64,000 nt of DNA from Effrenium voratum (lineage: Eukaryota > Sar > Dinophyceae > Suessiales > Symbiodiniaceae): positions 335,572-399,571 of the forward strand of contig CAUJNA010000491.1 in assembly GCA_963377175.1 (NCBI GenBank), read 5' to 3'. Positions 1-9,800 of the stretch are shown here, in pieces (position 1 is the stretch's first letter; the number at the start of each line of letters is the position of its first letter). The position numbers and the translations under genes are program-made. Below the pieces are notes generated by a model that was not told where the DNA came from, searched no databases, and worked only from the letters and a program-made list of their open reading frames with translations.

Positions 1-300
1 CTAAGTTGATTCGGCGAACAGTTCTTGTATGCTCTCCTTCTTCAATTGCTTGGCAGTTTCAGGCCTGCCAACCTTCCACTGCTTACTTTCTCGGTCAAGC
101 ACGGAATCGGGTAAACATCACTGTAGCGGTTCGTGCAGTTTCCTTCCTTCGCATTGCAGTAGTTACACAGACGACGGATGGATGCATGCTTTCCGCACGA
201 TTTGCTGGCGCAATGCATATTTTGCGGATTCATTTTCGCTGGAGATCCTCACCTGCCCCCATGCAGTAGCATCAAGAGTCGAAGCGCCAAGAAGCTGAAC
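1..300. other. No supported gene
   Basis: Short open frames exist on both strands but none shows a recognisable domain or splice context. Nothing can be assigned here. Confidence 0.4.
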
Positions 301-429
301 CCCCTACTCCGAATACCCTCTTTTTTCAGGGTATCATGTCGATCCTCTACTAAAACATGAAGCATTTACCATGAAAAACCCGGGTTTCCCAAAACTACCC
401 TGAAAAAAGTGGGTATTTTTGAGTAGGGG
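301..429. mobile_element. TIR element, family D
   Basis: The ends are inverted repeats of about 30 bp: CCCTACTC..AATACCC..TTTTTTCAGGGT on the left and its complement on the right (about 398-428). The element is short and non-coding, and lies directly upstream of the TSP1 exon. A single copy was seen in this window. Confidence 0.7.
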
Positions 430-443
430 GAGCAAGCCATCAG

Positions 444-586
444 GGTTCGTGTTTCGAGTTCCGAGCGTTTGGCGAAGGAGTGGCCCTGCGAAGTGGTGCA
501 GTGCTCGCGCTTTTGCCACGTGACCGCCTGGTCCCCCTGGGGCCCCTGCAGCCGGAGCTGTGGCCGCGGGCGCATGCAGCGACAGC
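444..586 (+). CDS. Thrombospondin type-1 repeat exon
   Basis: The frame gives EWPCEVVQCSRFCHVTAWSP followed by WGPCSRSCGRGRMQRQR. This is the TSP1 signature: W..W..CS..CG.G...R.R, with the Trp ladder, the first Cys pair and the Arg layer residues all visible. TSP1 modules are extracellular adhesion or recognition units. The exon would begin after the AG at 442-443 and could end at a GT at 587. The frame hits a stop at 631, so an intron must follow. It is flanked by TIR elements D and E. It is probably an N-terminal part of the Cys-rich protein encoded downstream, but linkage to that gene is inferred only from strand and order. Confidence 0.72.
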
Positions 587-640
587 GTGGCTTCGGCGAA
601 AGCTGTGGGTGTGGAAAGAAGGTGGGGTTCTAGGGGGACA

Positions 641-737
641 CTCCCTCAGACTAACATGAAAGCTCCCAGAAGGCCTTTGCAAATGGAACCAAGTCTTATT
701 AAAGGGACCTGGGAGCTTCCATGATAGTCTGGGGGAG
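641..737. mobile_element. TIR element, family E
   Basis: The inverted ends read CTCAGACTAACATGAAAGCTC (about 645-665) and GGGAGCTTCCATGATAGTCTG (about 712-732). About 95 bp, non-coding. One copy was seen. Confidence 0.65.
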
Positions 738-2330
738 GTACCTTCCTGCCGTTCTGGGGTACCTTCCTGCAGTAAGAAGGCCTTGGGTAAACTATGCAAA
801 CATAGGGGTACCTCCCATTTCCATTCTTTCCAAGGATCCTTTCTGGAAAACCCTCCTTTGAAACCCAGGGAAAGCGGCCGGTTTGTGGAAAGAACGATGG
901 TTGAAAAGAATGGGGAATCAACCCCTAGAGGGGTGTCTTTGTGACCCAAATGCCCCTCTGAGCGTTGACAAGTTTTTGGTGGCTGGTTCGACATGTCAAG
1001 TTGCGCTGAGCTTTTTGATGGCAGCTGTGGGCTGGAGGTTGTGGAAACTGATCGTCCAGTAGGCAGCCAGCCGTGACTGAGGCCCCAGAGAAATGAAACA
1101 AATGCGGGAGCAGCATTCTGGCAATCGCCCCATGCACCCTGGTTTGGGATCACTCTTGTGGAGAGAGAGATCCAAGTAGCGCGACATGCAACCACGCATG
1201 CACGGTCATTTGGACGATGCATGAGAGCAACCGCAGAGAGTCACCAAGAAAGCAGTCAATATAAGTTCAGTTGGCTTGAGCAGATTTCCTTTGCTCATTG
1301 TTGTATTTTGTTGATATGATTGCACTTATGACACAACAAGTTCCTTCCTTGCGTGGAACTGCAAGAAACGGAAATTACGACAAACACCTACATATAAAAG
1401 TCTGTTGTGGTTTGGTGCTCAGGACGGGGGAAAAATCATGGTTTAGCGGTCTTTAAAGCGTTGTGGCCTAGATTGCCGGCGCGGGGCTTTTCTTCGGTTG
1501 CTTGTCCACTTGTATTTGTTCAAAGCAGTCGAAGCAGACCGCATGACGTGCATTGTGCTTTGGACGAGGCAAGGCCTACTCGAAATCTTGGCAGGTGCCT
1601 ACTCGAACTCATGGTAGGCCCCTGCCACGTCGTCCGACTTTCTGGAGCAGGGTGGCGAATTAGCAGGTCGCAAGAGCCAGAATTCTCAGAATCCGAGTGT
1701 TGGCCTTGGCAAACGCAGAGAGTGGCAGCAGAGTTTTTTGCATGGCCTTGGTACTGAGGAACCTCCATACCGAAACGAGGAGTTCAGGGTGTCCGGTGTC
1801 CTCGCGAGGCGGGACCAAGGGATCGCAAGCCGGGAATGAACTGTGCTTAGCGGTGGCAAGTTTGGCCCAGGGGTGGCTTTTCGTGTTCCCTTTGTAAGGC
1901 TGCTTCAAGGACCTAAGGAGCAATCTGAATTTTCAACCACATTTGTTGTGCCTGAGTCAATGAAACATAGTCCTGCACATGTCCAGTTGGAACATTGGCA
2001 GGTGGATGAGTCCAGCTGCGATCTTGCCGAGTGCCTTGAGCCACGGACTCAGCCGCGAGCACCAATTGGGCATCCAAATCAAGCAGCAGCCAACGTCGTT
2101 TCCTTTGCGAGCAAATTTATTGAACGCAACAATCAGGATACTGCTAAAAGAGTCAGGCTCATATAGGAACTTGTTTCTGGTGATTCATGAAATCGTGTGA
2201 GGTCCGCACAGCTGCTTGCACAGGAACCGATGTTAATGTTGTGACGCGTGCAAAATGGGTGACCAGGTTGGTGTGATGTCATGCGAAACTATGCAACATG
2301 TGCTAATTTTAGAGCCCCATATTTGCTATA
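738..2330. other. Intergenic or intronic stretch without assignable gene
   Basis: A 260-codon frame on the minus strand (440-1222) runs antisense across the TSP1 exon and element E, so it is treated as a shadow. The plus frame 1407-1757 has no recognisable motif. No convincing exon was found. Confidence 0.4.
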
Positions 2331-2331
2331 T

Positions 2332-2425
2332 GGCCATGGGTCAAAAGCCCGTACCCCCAAGTGAACATCCCAATCCCCACTTACCCCAAAATGGGATCCC
2401 AAAACGGTTTTGACCACCACAGCCA
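2332..2425 (-). mobile_element. Introner-like TIR element, family A (reverse)
   Basis: The left end GGCCATGGGTCAAAA and right end TTTTGACCACCACAGCC are inverted. The family-A core (GTGAACATCCCAATCCC, CCCCAAAATGGGATCCC) is present. It lies immediately upstream of a CCP-like exon. Confidence 0.85.
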
Positions 2426-2466
2426 TATTTGTCCCAGTTCAACCAGCACGCATGCGTTTGGCGCTT

Positions 2467-2596
2467 TCGAGGCAGTCGAAGTGCGTCTTCCAGGTGGCGC
2501 CGCGGGTGGACCACGCGGAGCCGCTGGACGGCTGCAACGGCACCTCTGCGGAGCAGAGCTGCGCGGTGCAGTGCGCCGTGGGCTATCGCGAGGCAG
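2467..2596 (+). CDS. CCP/sushi-like module exon
   Basis: The frame reads SKCVFQVAPRVDHAEPLDGC then NGTSAEQSCAVQCAVGYREA. It has the recurring order of this locus: C....P.V..A....C..(S)..SC.V.C..GY. CCP-like modules are small disulfide-bonded extracellular binding domains. The 3' end is clear: a GT donor at 2597-2598 leaves one base of a codon, so it ends in phase 1. The 5' splice site is uncertain (candidates near 2439-2493). The next element, family B, begins 17 bp after the donor. Confidence 0.7.
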
Positions 2597-2612
2597 GTTG
2601 AAATAGGGCGTC

Positions 2613-2753
2613 CTACGGTGGATGGACAAAATCCATTTCGCACCAGGACCACCTGAAAAAGAATCTGGAAGGATTCCATTCTCCTGAAAATACTGAGAAA
2701 TGATGGGTTCCCATAGTTTCTTAGGTGGCGCAGGATTTCGTCCATCCACATAG
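2613..2753. mobile_element. Introner-like TIR element, family B
   Basis: The inverted ends are CTACGGTGGATGGACAAAATCC and GCAGGATTTCGTCCATCCACATAG. The TA dinucleotide at both ends fits a TA-type target duplication, as in other family-B copies. Confidence 0.85.
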
Positions 2754-2904
2754 CATTCCCGGCCGAATTCCGAAGAATGGACGCAGGGATAGTTTCGGAG
2801 AGTTGGCAGTTTTGAGGCATCCAACTCAGGACGGCAAAGTCGGACAGGCTTTGGCGGCTAAGAAAAGAGAGTGAACAGCGAAACCTGAGGTGGTTTCATG
2901 TTGC

Positions 2905-3089
2905 GCACAGGACCGGCCTTTGATTTGCTCCGGCGGCCTCCGGTTCCTGCGCAGCCGATGCCTGCCGGAGCGCTGCGGAGACGCGCCGCGCCTGGCGAAC
3001 AGCCGGCCCACCGCAAGATGCAGCGGACTGGCCCACGGGGAGGAGTGGCCCGGAAGCGCTCAGGGCACACGTCGAGCCGCCAACGGCAG
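2905..3089 (+). CDS. CCP/sushi-like module exon
   Basis: The frame encodes RCLPERCGDAPRLANS followed by RCSGLAHGEEWPGSAQG. It matches the linker pattern C..(A)PCG.P.LANS....C.GLAHGEEC, but the expected Cys after HGEE is Trp, so this copy may have lost a disulfide. The exon probably ends at a GC donor near 3089 or a GT near 3091. A family-A element starts 3 bp further on. The upstream acceptor is not settled. Confidence 0.65.
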
Positions 3090-3097
3090 GTTGAGAT

Positions 3098-3203
3098 GGC
3101 CATGGGTTGCATAACCTATGGTGATCCCATTTTGGGGTGGATGAACATCCGTTTGCCACCTGTTTTGATGTCCACCAGGGCTACAGGGTATTGACCCACA
3201 GCC
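3098..3203 (-). mobile_element. Introner-like TIR element, family A (reverse, variant)
   Basis: The ends GGCCATGGGTTGCATAACC and GGTATTGACCCACAGCC are inverted. The middle is diverged from other family-A copies, as is the copy at 29124. Confidence 0.75.
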
Positions 3204-3328
3204 AGATGTCAGGAGGTGGATACAGTTGAATGCTAGGGCCCAGTGGAACCAGAGCAAGACGGAGCTTTTCTTGTGTGCTTGGGCGAGTCGGGTGAGGCTC
3301 GAAAATCCAGAGCACAGAGGATTTTCAG

Positions 3329-3420
3329 CATGAGCTCGAGGTGCTTGCTGGACTGCAGAGCCGGATTTCAGAAGTCGGACAACCTCCGTTGCGAGTTGGG
3401 CCATTTGAATGTGCCCCATT
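3329..3420 (+). CDS. CCP/sushi-like half-module exon
   Basis: After the TTTTCAG acceptor at 3322-3328 the frame reads SRCLLDCRAGFQKSDN then LRCELGHLNVPHC. This is the second half of a CCP-like module: C..DC..GF......LRCE.G.....HC. It would complete a module whose first half lies upstream. Confidence 0.72.
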
Positions 3421-3431
3421 GCCGCAGCTTG

Positions 3432-3535
3432 GATATATGCTTTAAGGAGCCAGCGGAGTCATTCGGAGACATTTAAATCAAGCTGATGGGTTCTTGCGGC
3501 ATTGCTTCACGTTCTGATTGAGCAGGTTCCTTAAA
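3432..3535. mobile_element. TIR repeat, family L
   Basis: It starts GCTTTAAGGAGCC and ends GGTTCCTTAAATGGC, which are inverted. Related partial copies lie at 42955-43030 and 44022-44063. A family-C element sits exactly at its right end both here and at 44064. Confidence 0.6.
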
Positions 3536-3536
3536 T

Positions 3537-3637
3537 GGCTGTGGGTCAAAATTAAACAGGAGGGGTTACGCAGGTTTTGGTCCATGTTTCCACTTACCAG
3601 GGTTCCATTCTGGTGCTGTTGTTTTTGAGCCACGGCC
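3537..3637. mobile_element. Introner-like TIR element, family C
   Basis: The ends are GGCTGTGGGTCAAAATTAAAC and TTTTTGAGCCACGGCC. It has the family-C core CAGGAGGGGT..GCAGGTTTTGGTCCATGTTTCCACTTACC. It is flanked by AAATG on both sides, a 5-bp target duplication. Confidence 0.8.
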
Positions 3638-3732
3638 AAATGTCGCGCAGTGCGATCCGCGTTTTGCGATGGGAACTCCAAGCATCAGGCAGTCAGGCAG
3701 CACGAATTTTGTTTGGCCAAGGTTCCTTGGGC

Positions 3733-3795
3733 TGCGGAAGCCCGCCAAGGCCCATGCACAGCAACACGGCAGAAGATGCGAGGGGAGAGCAGACG
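3733..3795 (+). CDS. Possible CCP-like exon interrupted by family B element
   Basis: The frame reads LGCGSPPRPMHSNTAEDARGEQ, close to the C.SPP...A..GE. start of a module. It ends near 3795, where family B begins. After the element, TTTCAG (3926-3931) leads into FCDAGLCLD, which would continue a module in a compatible frame. The assignment is weak because Cys spacing is irregular. Confidence 0.35.
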
Positions 3796-3923
3796 TAATG
3801 CGGATGGACGAAATCCCTTCGCACCACTCCAGAAACCCTGGAATGATGATTCCTCTGTAAACACCAACAAACAATGGTCTGCCATGGTTTCAACATGGTG
3901 CAGGATTTCGTCCATCCACAGTA
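3796..3923. mobile_element. Introner-like TIR element, family B
   Basis: The inverted ends are GCGGATGGACGAAATCCC and GCAGGATTTCGTCCATCCACAG. The right end supplies CCACAG, a potential AG acceptor. Confidence 0.85.
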
Positions 3924-4637
3924 TCTTTCAGGTTTTGCGATGCCGGTTTGTGTCTTGATGTCGATGCACTCTTTTTCTTTACGAACTTGGGGATCCACAA
4001 TAATTTTCACCAAAATACAAACGCGCAATGCTCATTAGATTTTAGAGATGCCTGGGTTGGCAGCAGAGTCCGCCACATGAATCACTTACTGTGTACGTAA
4101 TACGAATACACCTATTGTATACTAATACAAACAAAGTGTATATGTCAACGTATTCATATGATGGCCCCCCAAACGACCAATATTTGCTTGCAGCCTTCGC
4201 TCGTACTTGCACTGTCAAGCAGGTGTTCAGATGCGTTCCTCCAGAAATCTGGTCTGCCAACTGTTTTACCATGGCTGCGGAGTTGTTTGACTTTCCCATC
4301 CCTTGTGGGAGAATCATTTCAACATGATGAACAGCTCAATGTCTTGTGCGTGGATTCAAAATTGAAGAATCATTTGGGAACATAATTCTCCAGGACTTCT
4401 GGGACTTTGGGAGCCAGAAACAAGCTCAAAGTTAAAGCACAAGCCAATTGTTTTGCCGGGATTTGGGCGCGATTTTTAAGATGAAATAGTTTGTACCTGT
4501 TGTTTGATCAGCAGAGTTCAGTAATGTATTTCATCCCGCGCATTTCTGCTTAAACTATTTATTGCCAGGCATGGCGAGAAAAGTGTAGGCAACAGTGATA
4601 TTGCCTTGCAAATCCAGACCCTTGCTGGTGCCCGCAG

Positions 4638-4763
4638 GTACTGCAATCTTCCTTTGCCCTGATGGGCGGGCAGACTGTGCAGAAGCCGAGCTTAAGGAGA
4701 AGACCCTGGAAGACTGTGAAGGCTGGGATTTCTTCCAAGTTTGCTCGATTGAGGCGAATGGCT
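4638..4763 (+). CDS. Cys-rich exon of unknown domain
   Basis: After a GCAG acceptor the frame reads TAIFLCPDGRADCAEAEL then EDCEGWDFFQVCSIEANG. Its composition (acidic, four Cys, no low complexity) looks like real extracellular protein, but the fold is not recognised. The frame stops at the start of the TTGC microsatellite, so a donor must lie near 4763. Confidence 0.45.
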
Positions 4764-4769
4764 AGGTGT

Positions 4770-4803
4770 CTTGCTTGCTTGCTTGCGTGCGTGCGTGTGT
4801 GCG

Positions 4804-4851
<48 letters not shown>

Positions 4852-4914
4852 GGCTTGCTGGCTTGCTGGCTTGCTGGCTTGCTGGCTTGCTGGCTTGCTG
4901 GCTTGCTGGCGTGT
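4770..4914. repeat. (CTTG)n/(CTGG)n microsatellite
   Basis: Tetranucleotide repeat with a phase change from TTGC to TGGC-type units. The Leu-Ala-Cys frames across it on one strand and Gln-Ala-Ser on the other are artefacts. Confidence 0.95.
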
Positions 4915-5131
4915 ATGAGTGGATTGCATTCATTCGGAGATGGATGCGTGGATGCCTTCATATCCCGTTTGCGAGTAAATGCGAAATTAATGGAGGTGAG
5001 AATCGGTAGATTAATGAGCATAAATTTGTAGCCTGGGCGTGATGGCAATTCATATTCAGGATTCAGCCATGTCCCTTGGATTGGGAGCTGCGCAGTGGTT
5101 TGCCGAGACGGCAATGCGCTGCTTGCTTGAG

Positions 5132-5227
5132 GTTTGGCAGATGGTGAAGTGTGCCAATACTTTGCCTGCTCTCACGGGTTTGTGAAGACCGAGTCTTGGC
5201 CGAAATGGCGCTGTGAGGCACAAGGCG
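5132..5227 (+). CDS. CCP/sushi-like half-module exon, phase 1-1
   Basis: An AG at 5130-5131 opens a 96-bp exon reading LADGEVCQYFACSHGFVKTE then WRCEAQ. The motif is DGE.C...C.HGF.......RCE, the central half of a CCP-like module. A GTGAGG donor at 5228 gives phase 1 at both ends, so the exon can be added or lost without changing frame. Confidence 0.78.
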
Positions 5228-5309
5228 GTGAGGTTGCTACAGCATGAAAGGCCGCTTGTGACGCGTGATTGACCCACAAAGCTGGCACATGTTGACTGCT
5301 TCCCTCTAG

Positions 5310-5440
5310 ATTTCGCATGACTTGTACCAAGGATGAATTAACTTGCAAGTCCTTCAACTTCAACCGGCCGCGCTGCATTGAAAAACCATGCTTGGGCGCG
5401 CCACCTGCGGTCGCACACGCCGTTGCCACTGAGCAGCGCT
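5310..5440 (+). CDS. CCP/sushi-like linker exon
   Basis: The frame encodes LTCKSFNFNRPRCIEKPC then LGAPPAVAHAVATEQ. It ends one module (L.C.....PRC) and begins the next (PC.GAPPAVA.A), the typical inter-module junction. The acceptor is TAG at 5307-5309. A family-A element starts at 5500. Confidence 0.7.
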
Positions 5441-5499
5441 TCATCTTGATAGAGACAGTCCACAAGTTGCTGCCCTGGACCACATTCTTTCAGACTGTT

Positions 5500-5618
5500 G
5501 GCTGTGGGTCAAAACCATTCTGGTACCATTTTGGGGTAGGTGCACCATCCATTTTAGTCCTTTTTTGTGGGGATTGGGACGTTCACTGGGGGTACGATTT
5601 GGGTTTTGACCCATGGCC
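5500..5618 (+). mobile_element. Introner-like TIR element, family A (GTGCAC subtype)
   Basis: The ends are GGCTGTGGGTCAAAACC and GGGTTTTGACCCATGGCC. The middle carries GGTGCACCA in place of the GAATTC seen in other copies. Confidence 0.9.
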
Positions 5619-5640
5619 TGCTTGGGCAAGACGTGTTGAG

Positions 5641-5726
5641 CCCTGCGTGCTGGTTGAGGTTGACACCGACGATGGTGTGGCCAAAGAGTGCCGCTTTTTG
5701 GCGTACAATCGCCTCTCGGCCAAGAG
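5641..5726 (+). CDS. Possible CCP-like half-module exon
   Basis: The frame gives PCVLVEVDTDDGVAKECRFL then AYNRLSAK. The DDG..KECRF stretch resembles the GE.C.F core. It ends at GTGAAG (5727). It would continue the module begun before the family-A element. Confidence 0.45.
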
Positions 5727-6327
5727 GTGAAGTGATATGGCGCTGTCGGACTGGCTGTCAACCAGAGCGCTTGACTCGATGGGTTCTAAGTTGGGATCTT
5801 GAAATGCCGGGTTAGGAGAGAGCGTACACGTTGGCGTAGCCGCCGGCTGCCGATACACAGGGGCCGAGCCATTCGTGGCGGAATTTCTTGATTGACACCG
5901 TGCGTTTGTAAGGCATCAAGACAATTTCAACCCTTGGAGCCCATGCTCAGGATCCAGAGCCACAAACAAAAGCAAAACAGGGCCATGGACAAAACAACGT
6001 GAACTGGGGAGGAATGCCGCCGGTGGCGTTCAAACAGTGCTCACATACCATGGGTGTTTGCACATGGTTCCCAACACCGGGTGCTTGCTACAGCAACTTC
6101 CTAAAAGAATCGAAAGGGCGCTGGACAGGTGGCGCTGCTTGGGGAACAGTGAAGCCTTGCAGCAGTGGGCCATTGGGTTCCAGGAATCAACATGTCAGAT
6201 TCGAAGGGATTATTCAAACAGAGTCGCTTTGCTTCCCTGAAAAGAGGGCTTTCCCGCAACAACAGCAAAACGGGACAAAGCAACGTGACCCGGGGAGGAA
6301 AGCGGCCAGTGGCGTTCAACCGCCCAG

Positions 6328-6471
6328 GCCTACCTTTTCCCTCCCGTGCTGCCTGCCCGTTGAGCTGCAGCAACGGCTTCCGCCCCAGCGGCGCCAGCGT
6401 GTGCGCGCGCGGGGAGTGGCAGAGCGCTGCTTGGCTCAGGGCCGACTGCGACAGGTCCAACCCAAAGCCTG
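6328..6471 (+). CDS. CCP/sushi-like module exon, phase 1-1
   Basis: One of the clearest exons here: 144 bp after CCCAG (6323-6327), ending at a GTAATC donor (6472). It reads RAACPLSCSNGFRPSGASVC then ARGEWQSA and RADCDR. The pattern is AC..SC..GF...G..VC..GEW....DC. Both ends are phase 1, so it is a symmetric, shuffle-competent exon. Related modules lie on either side. Confidence 0.85.
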
Positions 6472-6924
6472 GTAATCCTTCATCCTTACCTTCGGTTACG
6501 CCTCCCTATAGGGATTGTGGATCAGGATTGGCCAACCCTCCATTTTGAACAGCACAGAAAGCATTTTCCATAGGCTCGCCATCGAAGTGGCGTAACTCGG
6601 GCCTGGTATCGATGATATGCTTGGCTGAACCACCCAATCCAAGGTCCAGTGCCCGTTGAGTGTGTGTATTCTTGTTGAGTTCCCTCAGAGTCAGAAGAGC
6701 ATGGGCCAGAGATGCCGGCTTCACTACATTTCGCGTTACTAGTGCATTCCGGTGAGAAATGCTGCATTTGGATATGCGCTTGCAGAACCTTAGAGCAACT
6801 CAATCAGTTTTTTGCTACAAGCAACTTTCACCTCAGCAGTGCATCACTGGCAAAGCCTGGCCGTTGCTGAGGCCACCTGTGTGACTATTGGTGTCTTGGC
6901 TGCTCAGACAACTGGCGTGAGAAC

Positions 6925-7055
6925 AGCCACCCTAAGATGCATGTCGGATTCTGTCACGACTCCACAGCAGGCGGCTCCCGTCGTGGCTTCAATGCTGTTG
7001 GCAAACTGCAACACAAGGGTCGACAACGTCCTTCCCGAAAATTGCGATGTGATCG
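6925..7055 (+). CDS. Possible CCP-like exon
   Basis: The frame reads LRCMSDSVTTPQQAAPVVAS then ANCNTRVDNVLPENCDV. It has LRC, then P.VA......C....LPENC, similar to the inter-module junction plus the first Cys of the next module. Splice sites were not settled. Confidence 0.45.
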
Positions 7056-7385
7056 TTGGATTATGGATCATGACTTTGTTTGTTGTTTGCTTTTTGAGGG
7101 GAATTGTGCGGGTTGACCTTGGCTGCTAAAAGCAGTTGGCGGAAAGTGGCATTTAAATCAGTCCAAACATACACCGTGGTTAATGCTCACTGTTGGGTCG
7201 CCCAGTTTTGTGGGTTTTGCGAGACTGCAATGCTGGGAAGGGCTCACCCCAAACTTTCACAATCTCTTGCCCTGAGGTATGCCTTTGCCGGGATGCCAGG
7301 GTACAGACGCCCCAGCACCGGAGAACGGCAAGGCAGGTCATTTCCGTTTTCTCAGCCACCCAGTTGAACGGGCTTTGTCCAGGTC

Positions 7386-7525
7386 TGTCCGAGCATGCTG
7401 TGCGAATCCATGCAATAGTCACTGGCAGTCCCTTCACATTGCGTCAGATGAATTTCACTTTGCCGATGCTCAAATTGACAATTGTACTTGGCTAGACAGA
7501 GGTTGCGACAAGTTATTCCCAAAGA
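7386..7525 (+). CDS. Possible Cys-rich exon
   Basis: The frame reads RACCANPCNSHWQSLHIASD then FADAQIDNCTWLDRGCDKLF. The CC.NPC..HW start resembles the first strand of a module. The family is uncertain. Confidence 0.4.
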
Positions 7526-7626
7526 ATCTCAGATCTACCAACAGCAGCAGTGAGCAGAAGACGTACAGCAGGAGGGAGACTTCATTGTCATTCTATCCGA
7601 TGTGCTGCATCCAATTGTGTCCTTCT

Positions 7627-7705
7627 TAGGTTGGTAAAAAATAGAAGGCACTGATTTAGATGGGTGTTATTTTCCATTTACCAGGCCCATCTATTTCTCC
7701 GAAAG
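7627..7705. mobile_element. TIR element, family F (diverged)
   Basis: It shares ATAGAAGGCACTG.TTTAGATGGG and CCATCTATTT.TCC.AAAG with the intact copy at 26268. The outer ends are degraded. Confidence 0.65.
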
Positions 7706-7815
7706 GCTACCGGATCCCATCAGGCCAATTGCGAGCACCGCATCTACGGAAGCGGCGAGACCTGCGACGTGGTCTGTGAGAGTGGTCACAGGACAAGCCA
7801 CTCGTGGGGGGCGGC
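7706..7815 (+). CDS. CCP/sushi-like module exon
   Basis: Directly after the GAAAG end of the family-F element the frame reads GSHQANCEHRIYGSGETC then DVVCESGHRTSHSWG. The motif NC.....GSGETCDVVC.SGH is a good CCP-like core. A family-A element begins at 7832. Confidence 0.75.
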
Positions 7816-7831
7816 CGGGCGCCACTCGAGT

Positions 7832-8029
7832 GGCTGTGGTTGTCAAAACCAGTGGTACCATGTTGGTTGGTAGGTGAATTCACCACCCACTTTATTCTAT
7901 TTGAGTGGTTGGATTGGGATGTCATTTTGGGGGATTGGTGAATTCACCACCCATTTTAGGGTTCCTATTTTAGTTGTTGGATTGGTTGATGTTCACTGGG
8001 GGGTACGATTTGGGTTTTGCCCCATGGCC
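7832..8029 (+). mobile_element. Introner-like element, family A with internal duplication
   Basis: The ends are GGCTGTGGTTGTCAAAACC and GGGTTTTGCCCCATGGCC. The segment with GTGAATTCACCACCC occurs twice, so the copy is about 70 bp longer than usual. Confidence 0.85.
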
Positions 8030-8067
8030 TTGTATCAATCTTGGACCATCAACTCGTGTGTCAATAT

Positions 8068-8169
8068 GGTTGTGGCTCAGAAAATTCAGGAGGGGCAGAC
8101 CGCAGGTTTTGGTCCATGTTTCCACTTACCATGGCAATCCATTTTGGTACCGGTTTTTGAGCCACAGCC
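8068..8169. mobile_element. Introner-like TIR element, family C
   Basis: The ends are GGTTGTGGCTCAGAAAATT and CGGTTTTTGAGCCACAGCC, flanked by ATAT on both sides. It sits 38 bp after a family-A element in the same order as the fused copy at 11024. Confidence 0.8.
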
Positions 8170-8639
8170 ATATTGGGCCATCAGATCGGGGCCCAAGTTT
8201 CAACCCACACTTGTTTCGACCCCAATATTTTGTTATGATTAAAGATTTAATTCTGTATCAACCGTGCAACCTTCTCCTTCCTGGTGGAATCTACGTCTAG
8301 ATTGTGTTGCGGCAGGGATGAAACATGTTCTGGCTGGCAGCGCAGAATGCGAATCTTGCTTCAAGCCGCTTCACCTACACCATCTGGTTGAGCAGTTGCC
8401 GCATGCAGACAGGGCCAAATGCGGCTCACGCACGCATGCACGCTAACACAGAATACCTAAGAGAGTCTCCAAATTACGGCAACGGAAAGCAACTGCATTT
8501 CAATCAAGTGCAAATGCTATTCAAGCCAACCAAAGTCTCTAAATGCCATTCAAAATTTGTATTCTAAAGTGCACTGCCCAGCACGTCCCTCATGAACAAC
8601 TGGAGCATTGCAAATGCGGCAAACCGCTTCTTTGTAGTT

Positions 8640-8960
8640 TAAAGGAACATCAAAACGGACCGGAAGACGCGCGCGAAAGCGCTCGTTGCACCTGTGAACG
8701 CAGACTTTCCAGCATCCTCGGAGTGCCCAGTCCAAGCGGTTTTGTTGAGTGTGCTTTGGAATTACATGGCTGTGGTTGTCAAAACTGTTTTGCGATCCCA
8801 TTTTGGGGGATTGGTGAATTCACCACCCATTTTAGAACCTGTTTTAGTTGGGATTGGGATGTTCACTGGGGTACGATTTGGATTTTGGCCACATTGCAGT
8901 TTGAGGATGGCCGCGAAGTTGCTCTGTGCGGGCAGGGAATGGCTCCTTGGATTCTTTGGA
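8640..8960 (+). CDS. CCP-like exon interrupted by family A element
   Basis: The left part (to 8767) reads ARCTCERRLSSILGVPSP then GFVECALELH. If the element and one ACAT copy are removed, the frame continues as CSLRMAAKLLCAGREW. This joins into ..C.LELHCSL...KLLCAGREW, the usual end of a module. GT-AG use of the element ends (CT|GTGGTTG and TTGCAG|TTTG) would give a stop instead. Exon limits beyond this join are unknown. Confidence 0.55.
8769..8890 (+). mobile_element. Introner-like TIR element, family A
   Basis: The ends are GGCTGTGGTTGTCAAAAC and GATTTTGGCC. ACAT flanks both sides. Contains GTGAATTCACCACCC. Confidence 0.85.
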
Positions 8961-9199
8961 TTTTTCTCTGGCGTAGTCTGCCAGGTCTTGGCCATTTGGA
9001 AGAGGGCAAGATATCCACCTGAAGTGGAAACAGGCTCCAACGTTTCAGACCTCCATGATTGCGCCGAGCATGAGAACAGCACTTGTTGGAAATACTGGCA
9101 TACCGTGCCTTGGTTCAGTTTTCACGTCGGCCTGTATATGGGAGTTGAGAGAAAAAAGGTGTAAGGACTTATACCGTGGAGGACCATAGCACCGCAGGC

Positions 9200-9660
9200 G
9201 TTTGTGCCCGCAAAAGATCCGCGAAGGAGTCTGCGAAAGAGATGTGTTTTTCTGGCGGAAAAGAATGAAAGCTTCTTGGAGGCGCGCTTGTACGCTTATA
9301 TATTTGCGGACCACACTCCCTTGCCATACGCAGCACCCATACTTGCGTCCTTGATTCCTTGCTTGTTCTGGGAAGGGTGCAAAGCAAAACGTTGGCTCGG
9401 CTATTTTGGCAAGTTTCGCGAAAGACCGGACAAAGCCCATGGGCTTGTTGCAAGGTTCCGCCCCTGGCAGGCCTGCAGCAACGTGAAGCGAAAGCAGTCA
9501 CTACCGTTCGCCCTTTCCAGCGCTTGCCGTGACTGCCCCGTCCGCGCGCAACTGTAGCAGCAGCAATGGCTCCAGAGCGCACGCTGCAAACGCAAGGGCA
9601 TGGAGTTGCGAAAGATTCGCGAAAGAGAACCGTTTCTCGCGAAGTATTGCGTTTTCCGAA
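9200..9660. repeat. Degenerate CGCGAAAG-rich stretch
   Basis: GCGAAAG or GCGAAGG recurs at least eight times (for example GATCCGCGAAGG, TTTCGCGAAAGACC, TTCGCGAAAGAG). Several overlapping open frames on both strands result, none convincing. Confidence 0.5.
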
Positions 9661-9692
9661 AGGCATTTCGAATAGCCGCCATATGTGCCCAG

Positions 9693-9800
9693 CTCAGGCT
9701 TACTGGCAGCTGTGAGCCTCTGCCCTGCGACGCAGCACCTCTCGTGGCCAACAGCGAGGCCACGCGGATGAGCCAAGATGAGCTTTCTGAACTGGCTAGG
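9693..9800 (+). CDS. CCP/sushi-like linker exon
   Basis: After a CCCAG acceptor (9688-9692) the frame reads LRLTGSCEPLPCDAAPLVAN then SEATRMSQDEL. L.L.GSCE.LPC..APLVANSEA is a very typical end-of-module plus start-of-module junction for this locus. The 3' limit is not fixed. Confidence 0.75.

Noticed and set aside
440..1222. 260-codon minus-strand open frame
   Set aside because: It lies antisense to the TSP1 exon and crosses element E; no domain recognised. Treated as a shadow frame.
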